Source: Kriegella aquimaris
GTDB lineage: Bacteria; Bacteroidota; Bacteroidia; Flavobacteriales; Flavobacteriaceae
DNA length: 64,000 nt
Assembly: GCF_900103215.1 (NCBI RefSeq)
Contig: NZ_FNGV01000005.1
Span: 248,001 to 312,000, forward strand
Direction of reading: 5' to 3'
Made by a program: the position numbers and the translations under genes. Under the pieces are notes generated by a model. It did not search any database. It was given only the letters and a program-made list of their open reading frames with translations, and was not told where the DNA came from. Shown one piece after another: positions 34,762 to 44,848 of the stretch (positions within the stretch are counted from its first letter, which is position 1; each line of letters opens with the position of its first letter).

Positions 34762-37395
34762 ATGAAAGTTATTTTAAGCAAAATTTTATGCTCTTTTGTT
34801 TTTTTTATGATCTCATTCGGCCTTTCGGCGCAGGATGAAATAATGGGGTCAGTTTCTGATCAAAACAATCAACCCCTCCCTGGAGTCAATGTTGTGATAA
34901 AAGGCACTTCTAAGGGCACAACAAGCGATTTTGATGGCAACTATGTTATTGCCATAGCAGATTTTCCTGTCATCTTAGTATTCTCTTCTATAGGATTTAC
35001 TACAAAGGAAGTAGATGTTAAAGGTCCAGGTCGCATAGACGTAGTTTTACAAGAAGGCGTGGCACTTGATGAAGTGATTTTGGTAGGAAATAGATCAAAA
35101 CCTAGAACAATTATGGATTCACCTGTGCCAATTGATAATATTGGTGTCAATGAACTCAAGAATACTGGTCAGCCCACTGTTGACAAGATGTTAACCTATA
35201 AAGTGCCATCTTTTAATGCTACTACACAGGCCATTTCTGATGGTACGGCACATTTTGACCCTGCAGATCTTCGGGGATTAGGCCCCAGTAGAACGCTGGT
35301 TTTGGTAAACGGAAAGCGTAAGAACCTAAGCTCTTTGGTTTATATAAACGATACTCCTGGAAAAGGTGAGGTCGGGGTCGATTTAAAAAGTATACCCGCC
35401 GCGGCGATAGAAAGAATCGAAGTATTGCGTGACGGTGCATCTGCCCAGTATGGATCAGATGCGATTGCTGGCGTTATTAATATGGTCTTGAAGAAAAACG
35501 TTGAATATACAACGGTAGGGATTACTTCAGGAATTACTACAGAAGGTGATGGGTTTAATTTTGCGGCTGATTTTAATTCGGCAATAAAACTTAATGAGAA
35601 TGGAGGGTATTTGAATTTGACTTTTGGTTATTATGAACAGGAAAAGACGAACAGGTCTGGGGAGCCAGGAGCAGATGGTTTGTTTGGTGTTCCCGCAGAT
35701 GATCCCACTTGGGGGCCTTGGTTATCAGCTCACCCAGATTTGGGAATGAATATTGGGCAACCCGAAATGCAAAAGGCAGACGTATTTCTCAATGCCGGAG
35801 TTCCTTTTAAAAGTGGAAATGGAGAGTTTTATGCGTTTGGTGGATTGACTTATAGAAAGGGTAAGAGTTTTGCTTTATACCGTCCACCTTATTGGATCCC
35901 AGACCCGCACAATCTATTGCATGAACCAGGAACAGAGTATCAAGGGTTTCAGCCCACGTTCGAAACAGATATTAGGGATAACACGATGACTGTTGGAGCG
36001 AAATGGAAATTAATTGGTTTTGATGTTGATCTAAGTGGTACTTATGGCAGAAATGCCGTGAATTATGACGTGAATAACACACTTAATCCTGCCTTAGGAG
36101 CTGGAAGTCCCACTTCTTTTGATGTAGGTTCATATACGTTTAGCAACACCCTCGGTAATTTGGATTTTTCAAAAAACATGGGAGCGGTTAATATTGCTTT
36201 TGGTGCAGAATTAAGGGGAGAGCGATTTACCGCAATGGCCGGAGATCCTGCGTCGTATATCGGCGGGGGAGCGCAATCTTTTCCGGGCCTACAGCCTAGC
36301 AACGTTGTGGAGGCCACACGTGACAATTATGGTCTTTATGGGGACTTGGAATGGGAACCCACCGATAAATTATTACTCGGAGGGGCACTGCGCTATGAGG
36401 AGTTCAGTGATTTTGGAAATAACACTTCCTGGAAACTGAACGGAAGATATTTATTGGGTGATAATTTGGGAGCGCTAAGAGCTTCATATAGCACCGGCTT
36501 TAGAGCCCCGGCACTGCACCAAATTTATTTAAGTAACATTCAAACCCTAGTTTCCGGAGGGACCATTTCGAATCAAGGAACTTTCAATAATGTTGACCCC
36601 ATTATCAGAGATGGATTGGGTGTGCCCCAGCTAACGGCTGAAACGTCAAAAAACATTTCCGCAGGTTTTACTTTTAAGCCCGTAACGAATTTGTCTATTG
36701 CCGTCGATTTTTATAATGTCAAGATAGACAATAGGGTATTGTTTACAAATGAAATAGGTTTCGATGGAGATGATAGTGCCAATAACCCTGTTGAAGAAAT
36801 TTTGATTGATAATGCCATAACCAGCCTGAAGTTTTTTGTCAATGCCGTTAATACCAATACGACAGGGGTAGATGTGGTTGCTAGTTATAAGAATTTAAAA
36901 TTGGGAAGTGGCGTGTTAGCAGCTACGATAGCTGCTAATTTTAATAAAACAAAGATAGATGGGGAAATTGGTACGCCTCCTTTGCTTGCTGCAAATGGGT
37001 ATGAAATTTTTAATCGTAAGGAACAGTCGCGCATTACAACGTCACGGCCAAAATCGAAAGTTTTGCTGGGGTTCGATTATAATATACAAAAGTTGAATTT
37101 CGCTTTGAATAACACCTATTTTGGTGAGGTAAAATGGGACCATGCAACTGATCCATTAAACGACCAGACCTTTGCGGGTAAAGTGATTACTGACTTAATT
37201 GTTGGTTATGATTTTTCAAGTAAGGTTTCGGCCACTTTGGCCATTAATAATTTGTTGAATGTTTACCCTGACGAGCTTGAGCCGAAAGGAGATGTGGTTA
37301 CAGACCTTGGTGGAAGATTCAAGTATCCTTGGGAGGTGAACCAATTTGGATTTAATGGTACGATTATAAGTGCCGGGCTCGCCTTTAAATTTTGA
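34762..37395 (+). CDS. TonB-dependent receptor with carboxypeptidase-regulatory-like N-terminus
   Basis: 877 residues. Signal peptide (cleavage near LSAQ), then a CarboxypepD-reg-like domain (MGSVSDQNNQPLPGVNVVIKGTSKG, shown by GVNVVIKG), a plug domain (DLRGLGPSRTLVLVNGKRK and IERIEVLRDGASAQYGSDA), and a long beta barrel ending in Phe (ISAGLAFKF). It imports a ligand across the outer membrane with TonB energy. There is no SusD partner or degradative gene beside it, so the substrate is open. Its plug motif RDGASAQYGSDAIAGVIN is typical of the large general TBDR group. Confidence 0.92.
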   Translation: MKVILSKILCSFVFFMISFGLSAQDEIMGSVSDQNNQPLPGVNVVIKGTSKGTTSDFDGNYVIAIADFPVILVFSSIGFTTKEVDVKGPGRIDVVLQEGVALDEVILVGNRSKPRTIMDSPVPIDNIGVNELKNTGQPTVDKMLTYKVPSFNATTQAISDGTAHFDPADLRGLGPSRTLVLVNGKRKNLSSLVYINDTPGKGEVGVDLKSIPAAAIERIEVLRDGASAQYGSDAIAGVINMVLKKNVEYTTVGITSGITTEGDGFNFAADFNSAIKLNENGGYLNLTFGYYEQEKTNRSGEPGADGLFGVPADDPTWGPWLSAHPDLGMNIGQPEMQKADVFLNAGVPFKSGNGEFYAFGGLTYRKGKSFALYRPPYWIPDPHNLLHEPGTEYQGFQPTFETDIRDNTMTVGAKWKLIGFDVDLSGTYGRNAVNYDVNNTLNPALGAGSPTSFDVGSYTFSNTLGNLDFSKNMGAVNIAFGAELRGERFTAMAGDPASYIGGGAQSFPGLQPSNVVEATRDNYGLYGDLEWEPTDKLLLGGALRYEEFSDFGNNTSWKLNGRYLLGDNLGALRASYSTGFRAPALHQIYLSNIQTLVSGGTISNQGTFNNVDPIIRDGLGVPQLTAETSKNISAGFTFKPVTNLSIAVDFYNVKIDNRVLFTNEIGFDGDDSANNPVEEILIDNAITSLKFFVNAVNTNTTGVDVVASYKNLKLGSGVLAATIAANFNKTKIDGEIGTPPLLAANGYEIFNRKEQSRITTSRPKSKVLLGFDYNIQKLNFALNNTYFGEVKWDHATDPLNDQTFAGKVITDLIVGYDFSSKVSATLAINNLLNVYPDELEPKGDVVTDLGGRFKYPWEVNQFGFNGTIISAGLAFKF

Positions 37396-37696
37396 GTATT
37401 CATTAAATATTTTACAGGTTATAGCTATAGTACCAGAGTTTTGAATTTTTGGTGTTACGAACAAAATTTCAGTTTCTATATTTTGGTTTTAGGGAGTACT
37501 TCATTGTGATATTACAATTGGATATTTATTAGACTGTACGCAATTTGCTTATAGATATATTGCTGTAATTGAGGTGTTTACATTTTCAATGTAAAGTTAA
37601 TGTAAATTAAAGGTTAGGTTAACATTTATTTTTGGTAAAATAATTGTATCTTTGATTACGTTAGTATGATAAATATCAATTGAAATCCCAAATAAA
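37396..37696. other. Intergenic region with a -7 promoter box
   Basis: About 300 bp without a gene. A perfect -7 box TATCTTTG is at 37647-37654, 42 bp before the next ATG; a matching -33 TTTG is not clear. Nothing else is visible apart from AT-rich sequence. Confidence 0.55.
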
Positions 37697-38047
37697 ATGA
37701 AGACAGTAACAATCGCTTTAGCACTTATATTTTCGGTAGCAATGACCGCACAACAAGTTGAGCCCAAAATTGAAAAAAACGGTAACGACTTAAAAGGCAC
37801 TTATTTCCATGAAAACGGAATCATTGCGCAGACTGGTTTTTTTCGTGATGGGAAACTTCACGGAGAGTGGAAAATGTTCGACGAAAGCGGTAAAAAAATT
37901 GCAATGGGTGAGTATGTTAACGGCAAGAAAGCTGGAAAATGGTTTTTTTGGGAAGGTGAAGCCTTGAAAGAAGTAGATTATACCAACAATAAGATTGCCA
38001 ATGTTACGACATGGAACAATGGCAAAACTGTTGCCATAAACAAATAA
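37697..38047 (+). CDS. Secreted MORN-repeat (YwqK-like) protein
   Basis: 116 residues: signal peptide (cleavage near AMTAQ) then about three MORN-like repeats of the type G-x-x-x-N-G-x-x-x-G-x-W: ENGIIAQTGFFRDGKLHGEW, DESGKKIAMGEYVNGKKAGKW and so on. Proteins of this type are annotated as YwqK-family antitoxin-like, but no toxin gene is next to it, so that label should not be taken literally. Function unknown. A strong convergent terminator follows. Confidence 0.82.
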   Translation: MKTVTIALALIFSVAMTAQQVEPKIEKNGNDLKGTYFHENGIIAQTGFFRDGKLHGEWKMFDESGKKIAMGEYVNGKKAGKWFFWEGEALKEVDYTNNKIANVTTWNNGKTVAINK

Positions 38048-38063
38048 GTCAATAAAATTCTAA

Positions 38064-38104
38064 AGAAAAAATCCCGACTTGGTAACCAAGTCGGGATTTT
38101 TTAT
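38064..38104. terminator. Bidirectional rho-independent terminator
   Basis: AATCCCGACTTGG (38070-38082), loop TAA, CCAAGTCGGGATT (38086-38098), flanked by A and T runs. Serves the MORN gene (plus) and the RND operon (minus). Confidence 0.93.
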
Positions 38105-38121
38105 ACTATTAATTTTGGTTA

Positions 38122-41100
38122 TTATGCAGCAGCTTCAAGCTGCTTTTTCTTCTCTTCCCTTCTATTCTTTCCTTCCCGCAACCAAATCTTCATTCGATAG
38201 GTAATATTGAATAAAACGGGAACAATTATCAAGGTCAAGAAAGTGGCTACAATTAATCCAAAGATTACCGTCCATGCCAGTGGTCCCCAGAAAATTACAT
38301 TGTCTCCTCCTACATAAATTTTCGGGTCAAAGTCTGAAAACAGTGAGAAGAAATCGATGTTCAGTCCAATTGCCAAAGGAATAAGACCTAAAACGGTTGT
38401 TATCGCCGTTAATAAAACGGGGCGAAGTCTTGCCTTTCCGCCACGAACGATAACTTCGGTAACTTCTTCACGGGTAAGCAGATCTTTATCGTCCATACCC
38501 AATTTTACTTTTTTCCTGTCAATAAGAATCTGTGTATAATCTAACAAAACCACGCCATTGTTTACCACAATACCTGCCAAAGAGATAATACCCATCATGG
38601 TCATCATAATTACAAAAGACCATCCGGTAATCATCAAGCCTCCGAAAACACCAATGAAACTTAAGAAAATGGCAATCATAATGATTAAGGGTTTCGAAAT
38701 TCCACCAAATTGGAATATCAAGATCAACATGATGAGTCCAAGACCAGTAAAAAAGGCGCCCACCAAGAATAGCATTTGTTTATTTTGCTCTTCTATTTGT
38801 CCGGTATAATCTATTTTGATATCGCTTGGAAGTCCCTCGAATTCTTCCATTTCTTTCTGAATCTCGGCGACAATGGCCGCTGCATCGGTAAAACCGGGCT
38901 GCAGGCCTGAATATACCGTAACTACACGCTTATTGTCTTTATGTTTTATGGCACTAAAGGCCGAAGTGTTTCTTTCACTTGCTACCGCTGAAACGGGTAT
39001 TTCCTTAATCTGCCCATTGGCAGGATCTCTAAAGATGATATTTTGGTTAAAAAGGGCACTTCGGTTATAGCGTAAATCTTCATTGAAGCGAACGTTAATG
39101 TCATAGTCATCCCCATCTTCCTTGTACACACCGGCTTTTTCACCAAATAGAGCCCTACGTAATTGATTACCCACTTGACCGACCGATACCCCGAGTTCTC
39201 CGGCCTTTTCGCGATCTACAATGACCTGCATTGAGGGTTTACTTTTATTTACATCGATTTTGATTTCTTCAATACCCGCAATATTCTTGGTATTGATAAA
39301 GTTTCGAATATTTTCGGCCGAATTGATCAGTTCATCATAATCTTTACCCTCCAATTCGATGTTGATTGGATAACCGGCTGGGGGGCCATTGGCATCTTTT
39401 TCTACAGAGATGGCAACACCTGGATAGATACCACTCAAGGCTTCTTGTACCCTTGCCCGTATTTCTTCGGTATTCTTTCCTTTTCTGTACTTAAATTCGC
39501 TAAAGTTGACGGTCATTTTTCCCCTGTGAGGCATTTCTGCCGCCGAACCTCCATCGGTCAAAGGGTTTCCAGCACCTTCTCCAACCTGTGAAACTGCGGA
39601 TGCCATCATAAAGTTCTCACCATTCTCGTCAATATAGTCCTCATTGTTGAGAACGGCGTAAACTCTTTTTTCGACGTCTTTGGTAATTTCGTTTGTCTTC
39701 TCGATGGCGGTACCCTCGGGATATTCGATATAGACGTAAATTTCATTGGGTTTGTTATCGGGGAAGAATTCAATTTTTGTCCTACCGCTTCCGATCGATT
39801 GTCCGAAAAGTATAAAAACAACAATCAAGAGCGCAAATGTAGTACCAAAATACCAATAAACATTTCTACCTCTTAGTGCGTGAATGATGCGTTTTTCATA
39901 CCAATTTTCAAATCGCACCATGGTGTTCATCTGAAAACCAATGGCCCATCTTTTGAGAAAATATTTATAGATCCAAAACATGGCCGCTGTCAAGATCATC
40001 ACAGTTCCAAGGCCTCGCATGGCACCCCCAAAAATTAATATCAGTAGTCCGATTCCACCTAAAATGATACTTAAACGAATGAGTTGTTTTACTTTAAGCT
40101 CTTTCTCTCCCGTCTCCATAAAGCTGGAAACCAGCATGGAGTTCATGAAAATAGCAACAAAAAGTGACGATCCCAATACGACCGATAAGGTAATCGGGAA
40201 AAATATCATAAACTGTCCGAAAATACCCGGCCATAGCCCAAGGGGCACAAATGCAGCCACAGTTGTGGCAGTGGATATAATGATGGGAAAAGCAATTTCA
40301 CCGATACCCTTTTTCGCCGCCTCTATACGGGGCATGCCCTCATCCATCAACCGATAAACGTTTTCAACGACCACAATACCATTGTCAACCAACATACCTA
40401 GCCCCATAATCATTCCGAAAAGTATCATGGTGTTCAGTGTATAGCCCAACCACGATAGAATCATAAACGACATGAACATTGACATCGGAATTGCGAACCC
40501 TACAAAGAGTGCATTTCTAAAACCTAAAAAGAACATGAGTACGGTAACTACCAAAATAATACCGAAAATAATGTTGTTGACCAGATCATCGACTTGGTTC
40601 AGAGTTCGGGTAGAAGAATCATTAGCTATAGAGATATGAAGATCGGTGGGGTAGTAGTTTTCCTTTAAATCCTTTACAAGGTCTTTTATTTGGTCCGCTG
40701 CCGAAATTGCGTTTCTACCAGCTCGTTTTTTAACGTCGAGCATCACCACACTTTCACCGAATTCTCGTGCATAAGTGGTTTTATCTTTTTCGTCAAAATG
40801 TACGTTGGCGATATCTTTTAGATATACGGCCCCGTTCTCAGATTTTACCACAAAATCATTCAGTTCCTTAGGATTCTCAACTTCGCCCAATATGCGGATG
40901 GTACGCCGTTGTCCGCTGGTCTTCAGGTTTCCTGCCGACATCGTCATATTACCGTTGCGAACAGCTTGAAGCACATCATCAAAACTAACTTTGGCCGCCA
41001 TCATTCTATAGACATCAACGGCAATTTCCACTTCTTTTTCTTGCGCTCCTCGAATATCGGCCTTCTTTATCTCAGGGAGATTCTCGACTTCATCCTGTAA

Positions 41101-41625
41101 ATATTCGGCAAATTCTTTCAACTTCTCAACCGGATAATCACCAGTGAAATTGATGTTCATAATGGGGACTTCCTCTGAAAAGTTGAGGTCAAAAACATTT
41201 GGCTCCACTTTTGCCCCATTAAAGGTAGGCCAGTCTTCACTGGCTTTTTCGGCATCTACTTCATCTTTGACCTTTTGTTTTGCGGATTCAACTGTAATTT
41301 CTTCGTCGAACTCTACGGTTATAATAGCATAATCCTCTTGGGAAGTCGAAACGATTTCTACAACGTTGCTGATGTTCTTCAGCTTATCTTCCAAGGGGTC
41401 GGTAATCAGGCGTTCAATATCTTCCGCCGTGTTACCGGGGTATGGTGTACTTATGTAAATTTTGGTTTCAATAATCTCAGGAAAATCTTCCCGAGGCATG
41501 GCCTGATAGGCCGAGAATCCAATCCACAAAAAGATACCTATCATCACATAAATTACCGAGGGATTATCTATGGCCCATGATGACAGACCAAATTCTTTAT
41601 CCGCGTTTTTTTGTAGTTTGCTCAT
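38122..41625 (-). CDS. Efflux RND transporter permease (AcrB/MexB/HAE superfamily)
   Basis: 1167 residues with 12 membrane helices in two halves, each with a large periplasmic loop. Visible RND signs: the N-terminal amphipathic start, PLEDKLKNISNV in the first porter loop, the first-half TM4 GLGMLVDNGIVVVENVYR (with the Asp of the proton relay) and the second-half LAGIVVNNGVVLLDY. The family pumps drugs, bile salts, lipids or metals out through a TolC channel. It is the last gene of tetR-tolC-adaptor-RND, 7 bp after the adaptor. The slightly long linker between halves is unremarkable. Substrate unknown. Confidence 0.95.
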   Translation of the reverse strand: MSKLQKNADKEFGLSSWAIDNPSVIYVMIGIFLWIGFSAYQAMPREDFPEIIETKIYISTPYPGNTAEDIERLITDPLEDKLKNISNVVEIVSTSQEDYAIITVEFDEEITVESAKQKVKDEVDAEKASEDWPTFNGAKVEPNVFDLNFSEEVPIMNINFTGDYPVEKLKEFAEYLQDEVENLPEIKKADIRGAQEKEVEIAVDVYRMMAAKVSFDDVLQAVRNGNMTMSAGNLKTSGQRRTIRILGEVENPKELNDFVVKSENGAVYLKDIANVHFDEKDKTTYAREFGESVVMLDVKKRAGRNAISAADQIKDLVKDLKENYYPTDLHISIANDSSTRTLNQVDDLVNNIIFGIILVVTVLMFFLGFRNALFVGFAIPMSMFMSFMILSWLGYTLNTMILFGMIMGLGMLVDNGIVVVENVYRLMDEGMPRIEAAKKGIGEIAFPIIISTATTVAAFVPLGLWPGIFGQFMIFFPITLSVVLGSSLFVAIFMNSMLVSSFMETGEKELKVKQLIRLSIILGGIGLLILIFGGAMRGLGTVMILTAAMFWIYKYFLKRWAIGFQMNTMVRFENWYEKRIIHALRGRNVYWYFGTTFALLIVVFILFGQSIGSGRTKIEFFPDNKPNEIYVYIEYPEGTAIEKTNEITKDVEKRVYAVLNNEDYIDENGENFMMASAVSQVGEGAGNPLTDGGSAAEMPHRGKMTVNFSEFKYRKGKNTEEIRARVQEALSGIYPGVAISVEKDANGPPAGYPINIELEGKDYDELINSAENIRNFINTKNIAGIEEIKIDVNKSKPSMQVIVDREKAGELGVSVGQVGNQLRRALFGEKAGVYKEDGDDYDINVRFNEDLRYNRSALFNQNIIFRDPANGQIKEIPVSAVASERNTSAFSAIKHKDNKRVVTVYSGLQPGFTDAAAIVAEIQKEMEEFEGLPSDIKIDYTGQIEEQNKQMLFLVGAFFTGLGLIMLILIFQFGGISKPLIIMIAIFLSFIGVFGGLMITGWSFVIMMTMMGIISLAGIVVNNGVVLLDYTQILIDRKKVKLGMDDKDLLTREEVTEVIVRGGKARLRPVLLTAITTVLGLIPLAIGLNIDFFSLFSDFDPKIYVGGDNVIFWGPLAWTVIFGLIVATFLTLIIVPVLFNITYRMKIWLREGKNRREEKKKQLEAAA

Positions 41626-41632
41626 GGACGAG

Positions 41633-42805
41633 TTAGTTTAAAATTTTAACTTTTTGACCGTCTTTGACACTTCTGGCCCCTTCTTTAATAATATGGCTGC
41701 CATCCTCTATTCCAGAAAGCACCTCTACAAAACCATTTTGCGTTTTTCCAGTAGTGATGATACTTCTTTTTACAACGGCCTCGTTCTCAGAATTTGGCGC
41801 TTCGGCAACGTAGGCATACTGTTCCCCCTCGGCATTTTCAGAGATGATACTAAGCGGAATCAAAATCGCACTTTCGTTGCTATAATCGTTTATTTTGACT
41901 CGTGCCGTAAGGTTTGGTTTTATACTGCCGTTTGTGTTCGGTACTGGAATTTCGACTGTAAAGGAACGATTGCTAGGGTTAATAAAATTTCCCGTTTGGC
42001 GTATTTTAGTAGTGATAGAATCGCCTAATACAGGAAAATATACCTGGGCCTCTTTGCCGTTGCTAATACTGCCTAAGTATGTTTCAGGAACTTCGACGTC
42101 GATATACATGTCGGAGAGGTTTACGATACGGAATACTTCTGAACCCGGACCTCCGGGGGAAACTACAGTGCCTTGATCTTTGATGACATCGTCAATGATA
42201 CCTGAAAAAGGAGCGGTAATGGTAGATTTTCCCAATTGACTTTGTAACTGTTTAACCGCATTTTCCTGGGCTTCGTAATTGGCTTTTGCTTGCAAATATT
42301 GAATTTCGGAACCAATTTTTTGTTCCCACAATTTGCTTTGACGCTCAAAAGTGGTTTTTGATAAAGCCGCTTGCGTCTGTAATTGGGCCAATTGACTGCT
42401 CATACCTCCATCATCGATAGAGGCCAACAATTGACCTTTGGTTACACGTTGTCCTTCCTTTACATAGACCCGATTTAATGTTCCGGCCATTTCAGGATAA
42501 ATAAGTACATTTTGTTTGGTCTGCACATTGCCCTGAAGCTCTAAAAAATGGTCGAATTTTTGAGTATTTGCAGTGACCGTTGTAACCAGGGGAAGTTTTT
42601 CATTGCCAGATTTAGTGGCAATGGCAGAGTCTAAAAGCCTTATTTGGCTTTCCAATTCCTTTGATTGTTGTGATAGCTCAGATTTCTTGGCTCTAAGAGA
42701 TTCTAAGTTTCCGGCCGAAATTACGCTTTCCAATGTCTGTGGGTTTCCACCACCACAAGAAGCTACTGCTATTGTTAGTATTAAAGTATAGAATATTCGT
42801 TTCAT
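41633..42805 (-). CDS. RND efflux periplasmic adaptor (membrane fusion) lipoprotein
   Basis: 390 residues. Lipoprotein signal (IAVASCGGG), coiled-coil segment (SLRAKKSELSQQSKELESQI), split lipoyl motif (VYVKEGQRVTKGQLLASID and SGIIDDVIKDQGTVVSPG), and beta-barrel part at the C-terminus (IKPNLTARVKI). It bridges the inner-membrane pump and the TolC channel in the periplasm. Located between tolC (10 bp upstream) and the RND pump (7 bp downstream). Confidence 0.94.
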   Translation of the reverse strand: MKRIFYTLILTIAVASCGGGNPQTLESVISAGNLESLRAKKSELSQQSKELESQIRLLDSAIATKSGNEKLPLVTTVTANTQKFDHFLELQGNVQTKQNVLIYPEMAGTLNRVYVKEGQRVTKGQLLASIDDGGMSSQLAQLQTQAALSKTTFERQSKLWEQKIGSEIQYLQAKANYEAQENAVKQLQSQLGKSTITAPFSGIIDDVIKDQGTVVSPGGPGSEVFRIVNLSDMYIDVEVPETYLGSISNGKEAQVYFPVLGDSITTKIRQTGNFINPSNRSFTVEIPVPNTNGSIKPNLTARVKINDYSNESAILIPLSIISENAEGEQYAYVAEAPNSENEAVVKRSIITTGKTQNGFVEVLSGIEDGSHIIKEGARSVKDGQKVKILN

Positions 42806-42815
42806 TGTAATGGTT

Positions 42816-44153
42816 TTATTCGTTGTTTAAAATTGTTTCCAGTTCGGTTTTCTTGTTGATAACAGCTACCATCGATTGTAAGTATTCTTGCTGGGTAGTA
42901 TACAGCTGCGTTTGGGCCTGACGTAATTCAAAACTAGTGGCCAACCCTTCGGCGTATTTAATTTGGTTTTTTTGTTCGATACGCTCGGCCAATCCTAGAT
43001 TTTCTTTTGCCGTTTTATATTGTTCAATCGTAAATTCATATTCACTTTTTGCATTTTCTAGTTGTAGGCGAATTTGCTCTTCGGCTTCCGTCAATTGTGT
43101 TTTAGCCTTTTCAAGGGCAATTTTGGCCCTTTGCGTACTGGCATCTCTCTTGAAGGAACTGAAAATTGGGATATTCAAATCAAAACCTAGAATAGAAGAA
43201 TCATACCACTCGGAATCTCCTCCTATAAAATTAAATTTATCACTGTAGGCAGAAGAGCCATAGTTGACAAAGGCGTTTAAAGTTGGCAATGCACGGCTTT
43301 TGGCCAATTTATGTTCAAAATACCTTTGCTCATTGAGGTTTAGAGCCAATTTGTAATCTACGTTATTTTCAAGATTAAAGTTGGCATCCAATAGCTCAGG
43401 GTCTATTTTTTGTGTGGTCAATTGATCAAGATTTTCGTTTAATATTGTTGGGTTTTCTATTGGCAGACCCATTACCAGATTGAGCATCTGTACGGTTATT
43501 TTTTCAAGGCGTCTTGAATTTTTAAGCTGATTTTCAACTGATGATAATGTGATTTGTAGTTGTTCTACGCTTTCTTCATCGCCTAAACCATTTTCATAAA
43601 GTTTTTGGGTCTCAAAAAGGTTTTTGTCAAGGGTAGCGAGGTTTTTTTCAAGAATTTCGACACTTTCACGAGCGAGTAAAACATTGCCGTAAGCCTCTAC
43701 CACACTTTTGCGTACTTCGAGTTCCGTTTTTTCTTTGTTGTTCTGACTATAGCTTAAAAATGATTTTGTGGCCTGCACTCCTACGATATATGACCCATCA
43801 AAAATTTGCTGCTTTAAAGTTGCGGTTGCAGTTACTTGTTGGGGTTGACCGAATGAAATGGCCTGAAAAGTGCCAGGTTCGCCGCCAAAAAATTCTGCAG
43901 GAATCAGGGAAATAGGCTGTTTCAGTTGATTTTGGTAACCGATGTTTCCATCGACTTGGGGTAGGCCCCCAGCAATCGTTTCCCATTTTTGCTTTTGGGC
44001 GTCTAGTAAATCTCTATCTGCGTTAATGGCGCTATAGTTGTTTTGAAGGGCAAAGACAATAGCTTCGTCCAGGGTGTACCCAACAGGTTTTTCTTGGGGA
44101 AATACCGAACTGGTAGTCAACAGTATTACGATTATTATAAAATGGTTTCGCAT
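42816..44153 (-). CDS. TolC-family outer-membrane efflux protein
   Basis: 445 residues with a signal peptide (cleavage near SVFPQ) and two repeats of long helical hairpins typical of TolC: YTLDEAIVFALQNNYSAI at the start of repeat 1 and the coiled-coil LTEAEEQIRLQLENAKSEYE of repeat 2. It forms the trimeric outer-membrane exit duct of the pump encoded downstream. Only one base separates its start from the tetR stop, so the two are co-translated. Confidence 0.94.
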   Translation of the reverse strand: MRNHFIIIVILLTTSSVFPQEKPVGYTLDEAIVFALQNNYSAINADRDLLDAQKQKWETIAGGLPQVDGNIGYQNQLKQPISLIPAEFFGGEPGTFQAISFGQPQQVTATATLKQQIFDGSYIVGVQATKSFLSYSQNNKEKTELEVRKSVVEAYGNVLLARESVEILEKNLATLDKNLFETQKLYENGLGDEESVEQLQITLSSVENQLKNSRRLEKITVQMLNLVMGLPIENPTILNENLDQLTTQKIDPELLDANFNLENNVDYKLALNLNEQRYFEHKLAKSRALPTLNAFVNYGSSAYSDKFNFIGGDSEWYDSSILGFDLNIPIFSSFKRDASTQRAKIALEKAKTQLTEAEEQIRLQLENAKSEYEFTIEQYKTAKENLGLAERIEQKNQIKYAEGLATSFELRQAQTQLYTTQQEYLQSMVAVINKKTELETILNNE

Positions 44154-44154
44154 G

Positions 44155-44760
44155 CTATTCGTAGTTTGAATTAATGAGGTTGTTTAATTTATTTCTTCCT
44201 TTTGGGGTCACAATCCCCCTGAGATGGTATTCTAAGTATTCATCTATCAACTGTTCTTTTGGAAAATTTTCAGGAGGAAAAAGGGTACTGTCCTTTATAC
44301 TGGTAACTCCAGAAAAATAAATTCTTGCTATAAAATCAATGTTCAGGTTTTCCCTATAAAAGCCAAGATTTATTCCTCTTTTGATATTTTCGACGACACA
44401 TTCTTTCATGGTCTCGAACTGTTTCGATTTCAAACTTGCATATATGGCCGGATAATATTTTTGAAGTTGATATTGGGGACTTGATTTCTCATCTTTCAAA
44501 TAGAGCGTTACCAGGCGCTTGATTTCATAAAGTTCCTCTATAGGGTTTTTCTCCATGGAGCAAATGCTATTAATACCTGTGGTGATATTAATAAAAAGTT
44601 GCGACGTACATTCTTTGACCAATTCCGTTTTATTGGTGAAGTGGGTGTAAATTGTTTTCTTGGAAATTCCCATTTCATTGGCCAAATCGTCCATAGTGAC
44701 ACTCTTGAAACCAAGGTTCAAGAACATATCGATTGCTTTTGTTAGAATTTTCTGTCTCAT
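44155..44760 (-). CDS. TetR/AcrR-family repressor of the efflux operon
   Basis: 201 residues. N-terminal HTH: VTMDDLANEMGISKKTIYTHF (about residues 20-40), followed by a helical ligand-binding domain. First gene of the four-gene efflux operon, so it should repress its own promoter and the pump. A -7 box TATCTTTG (minus strand, 44769-44776) is 8 bp upstream, and an 8-bp-arm palindrome lies just beyond it. Inducer unknown. Confidence 0.93.
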   Translation of the reverse strand: MRQKILTKAIDMFLNLGFKSVTMDDLANEMGISKKTIYTHFTNKTELVKECTSQLFINITTGINSICSMEKNPIEELYEIKRLVTLYLKDEKSSPQYQLQKYYPAIYASLKSKQFETMKECVVENIKRGINLGFYRENLNIDFIARIYFSGVTSIKDSTLFPPENFPKEQLIDEYLEYHLRGIVTPKGRNKLNNLINSNYE

Positions 44761-44768
44761 AAAGTGCG

Positions 44769-44810
44769 CAAAGATAAACCAGGAAACTTTAAAAACATTT
44801 ATAGTTTCCT
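44769..44810 (-). promoter_or_regulatory. Promoter and candidate TetR operator of the efflux operon
   Basis: Minus-strand -7 box TATCTTTG at 44769-44776. Upstream of it, AGGAAACT (44781-44788) and AGTTTCCT (44803-44810) form a perfect inverted repeat with 14-bp spacing, covering the -33 to -12 region. This is where a self-repressing TetR would bind. Confidence 0.75.
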
Positions 44811-44848
44811 AAGTTTTACATTAATTTAACACTTTGTTATGATGAAGG

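Noticed and set aside
37697-38047. MORN protein as half of a toxin-antitoxin pair
   Set aside because: The YwqK 'antitoxin' label is a database habit; the protein has a signal peptide and no toxin gene is adjacent.
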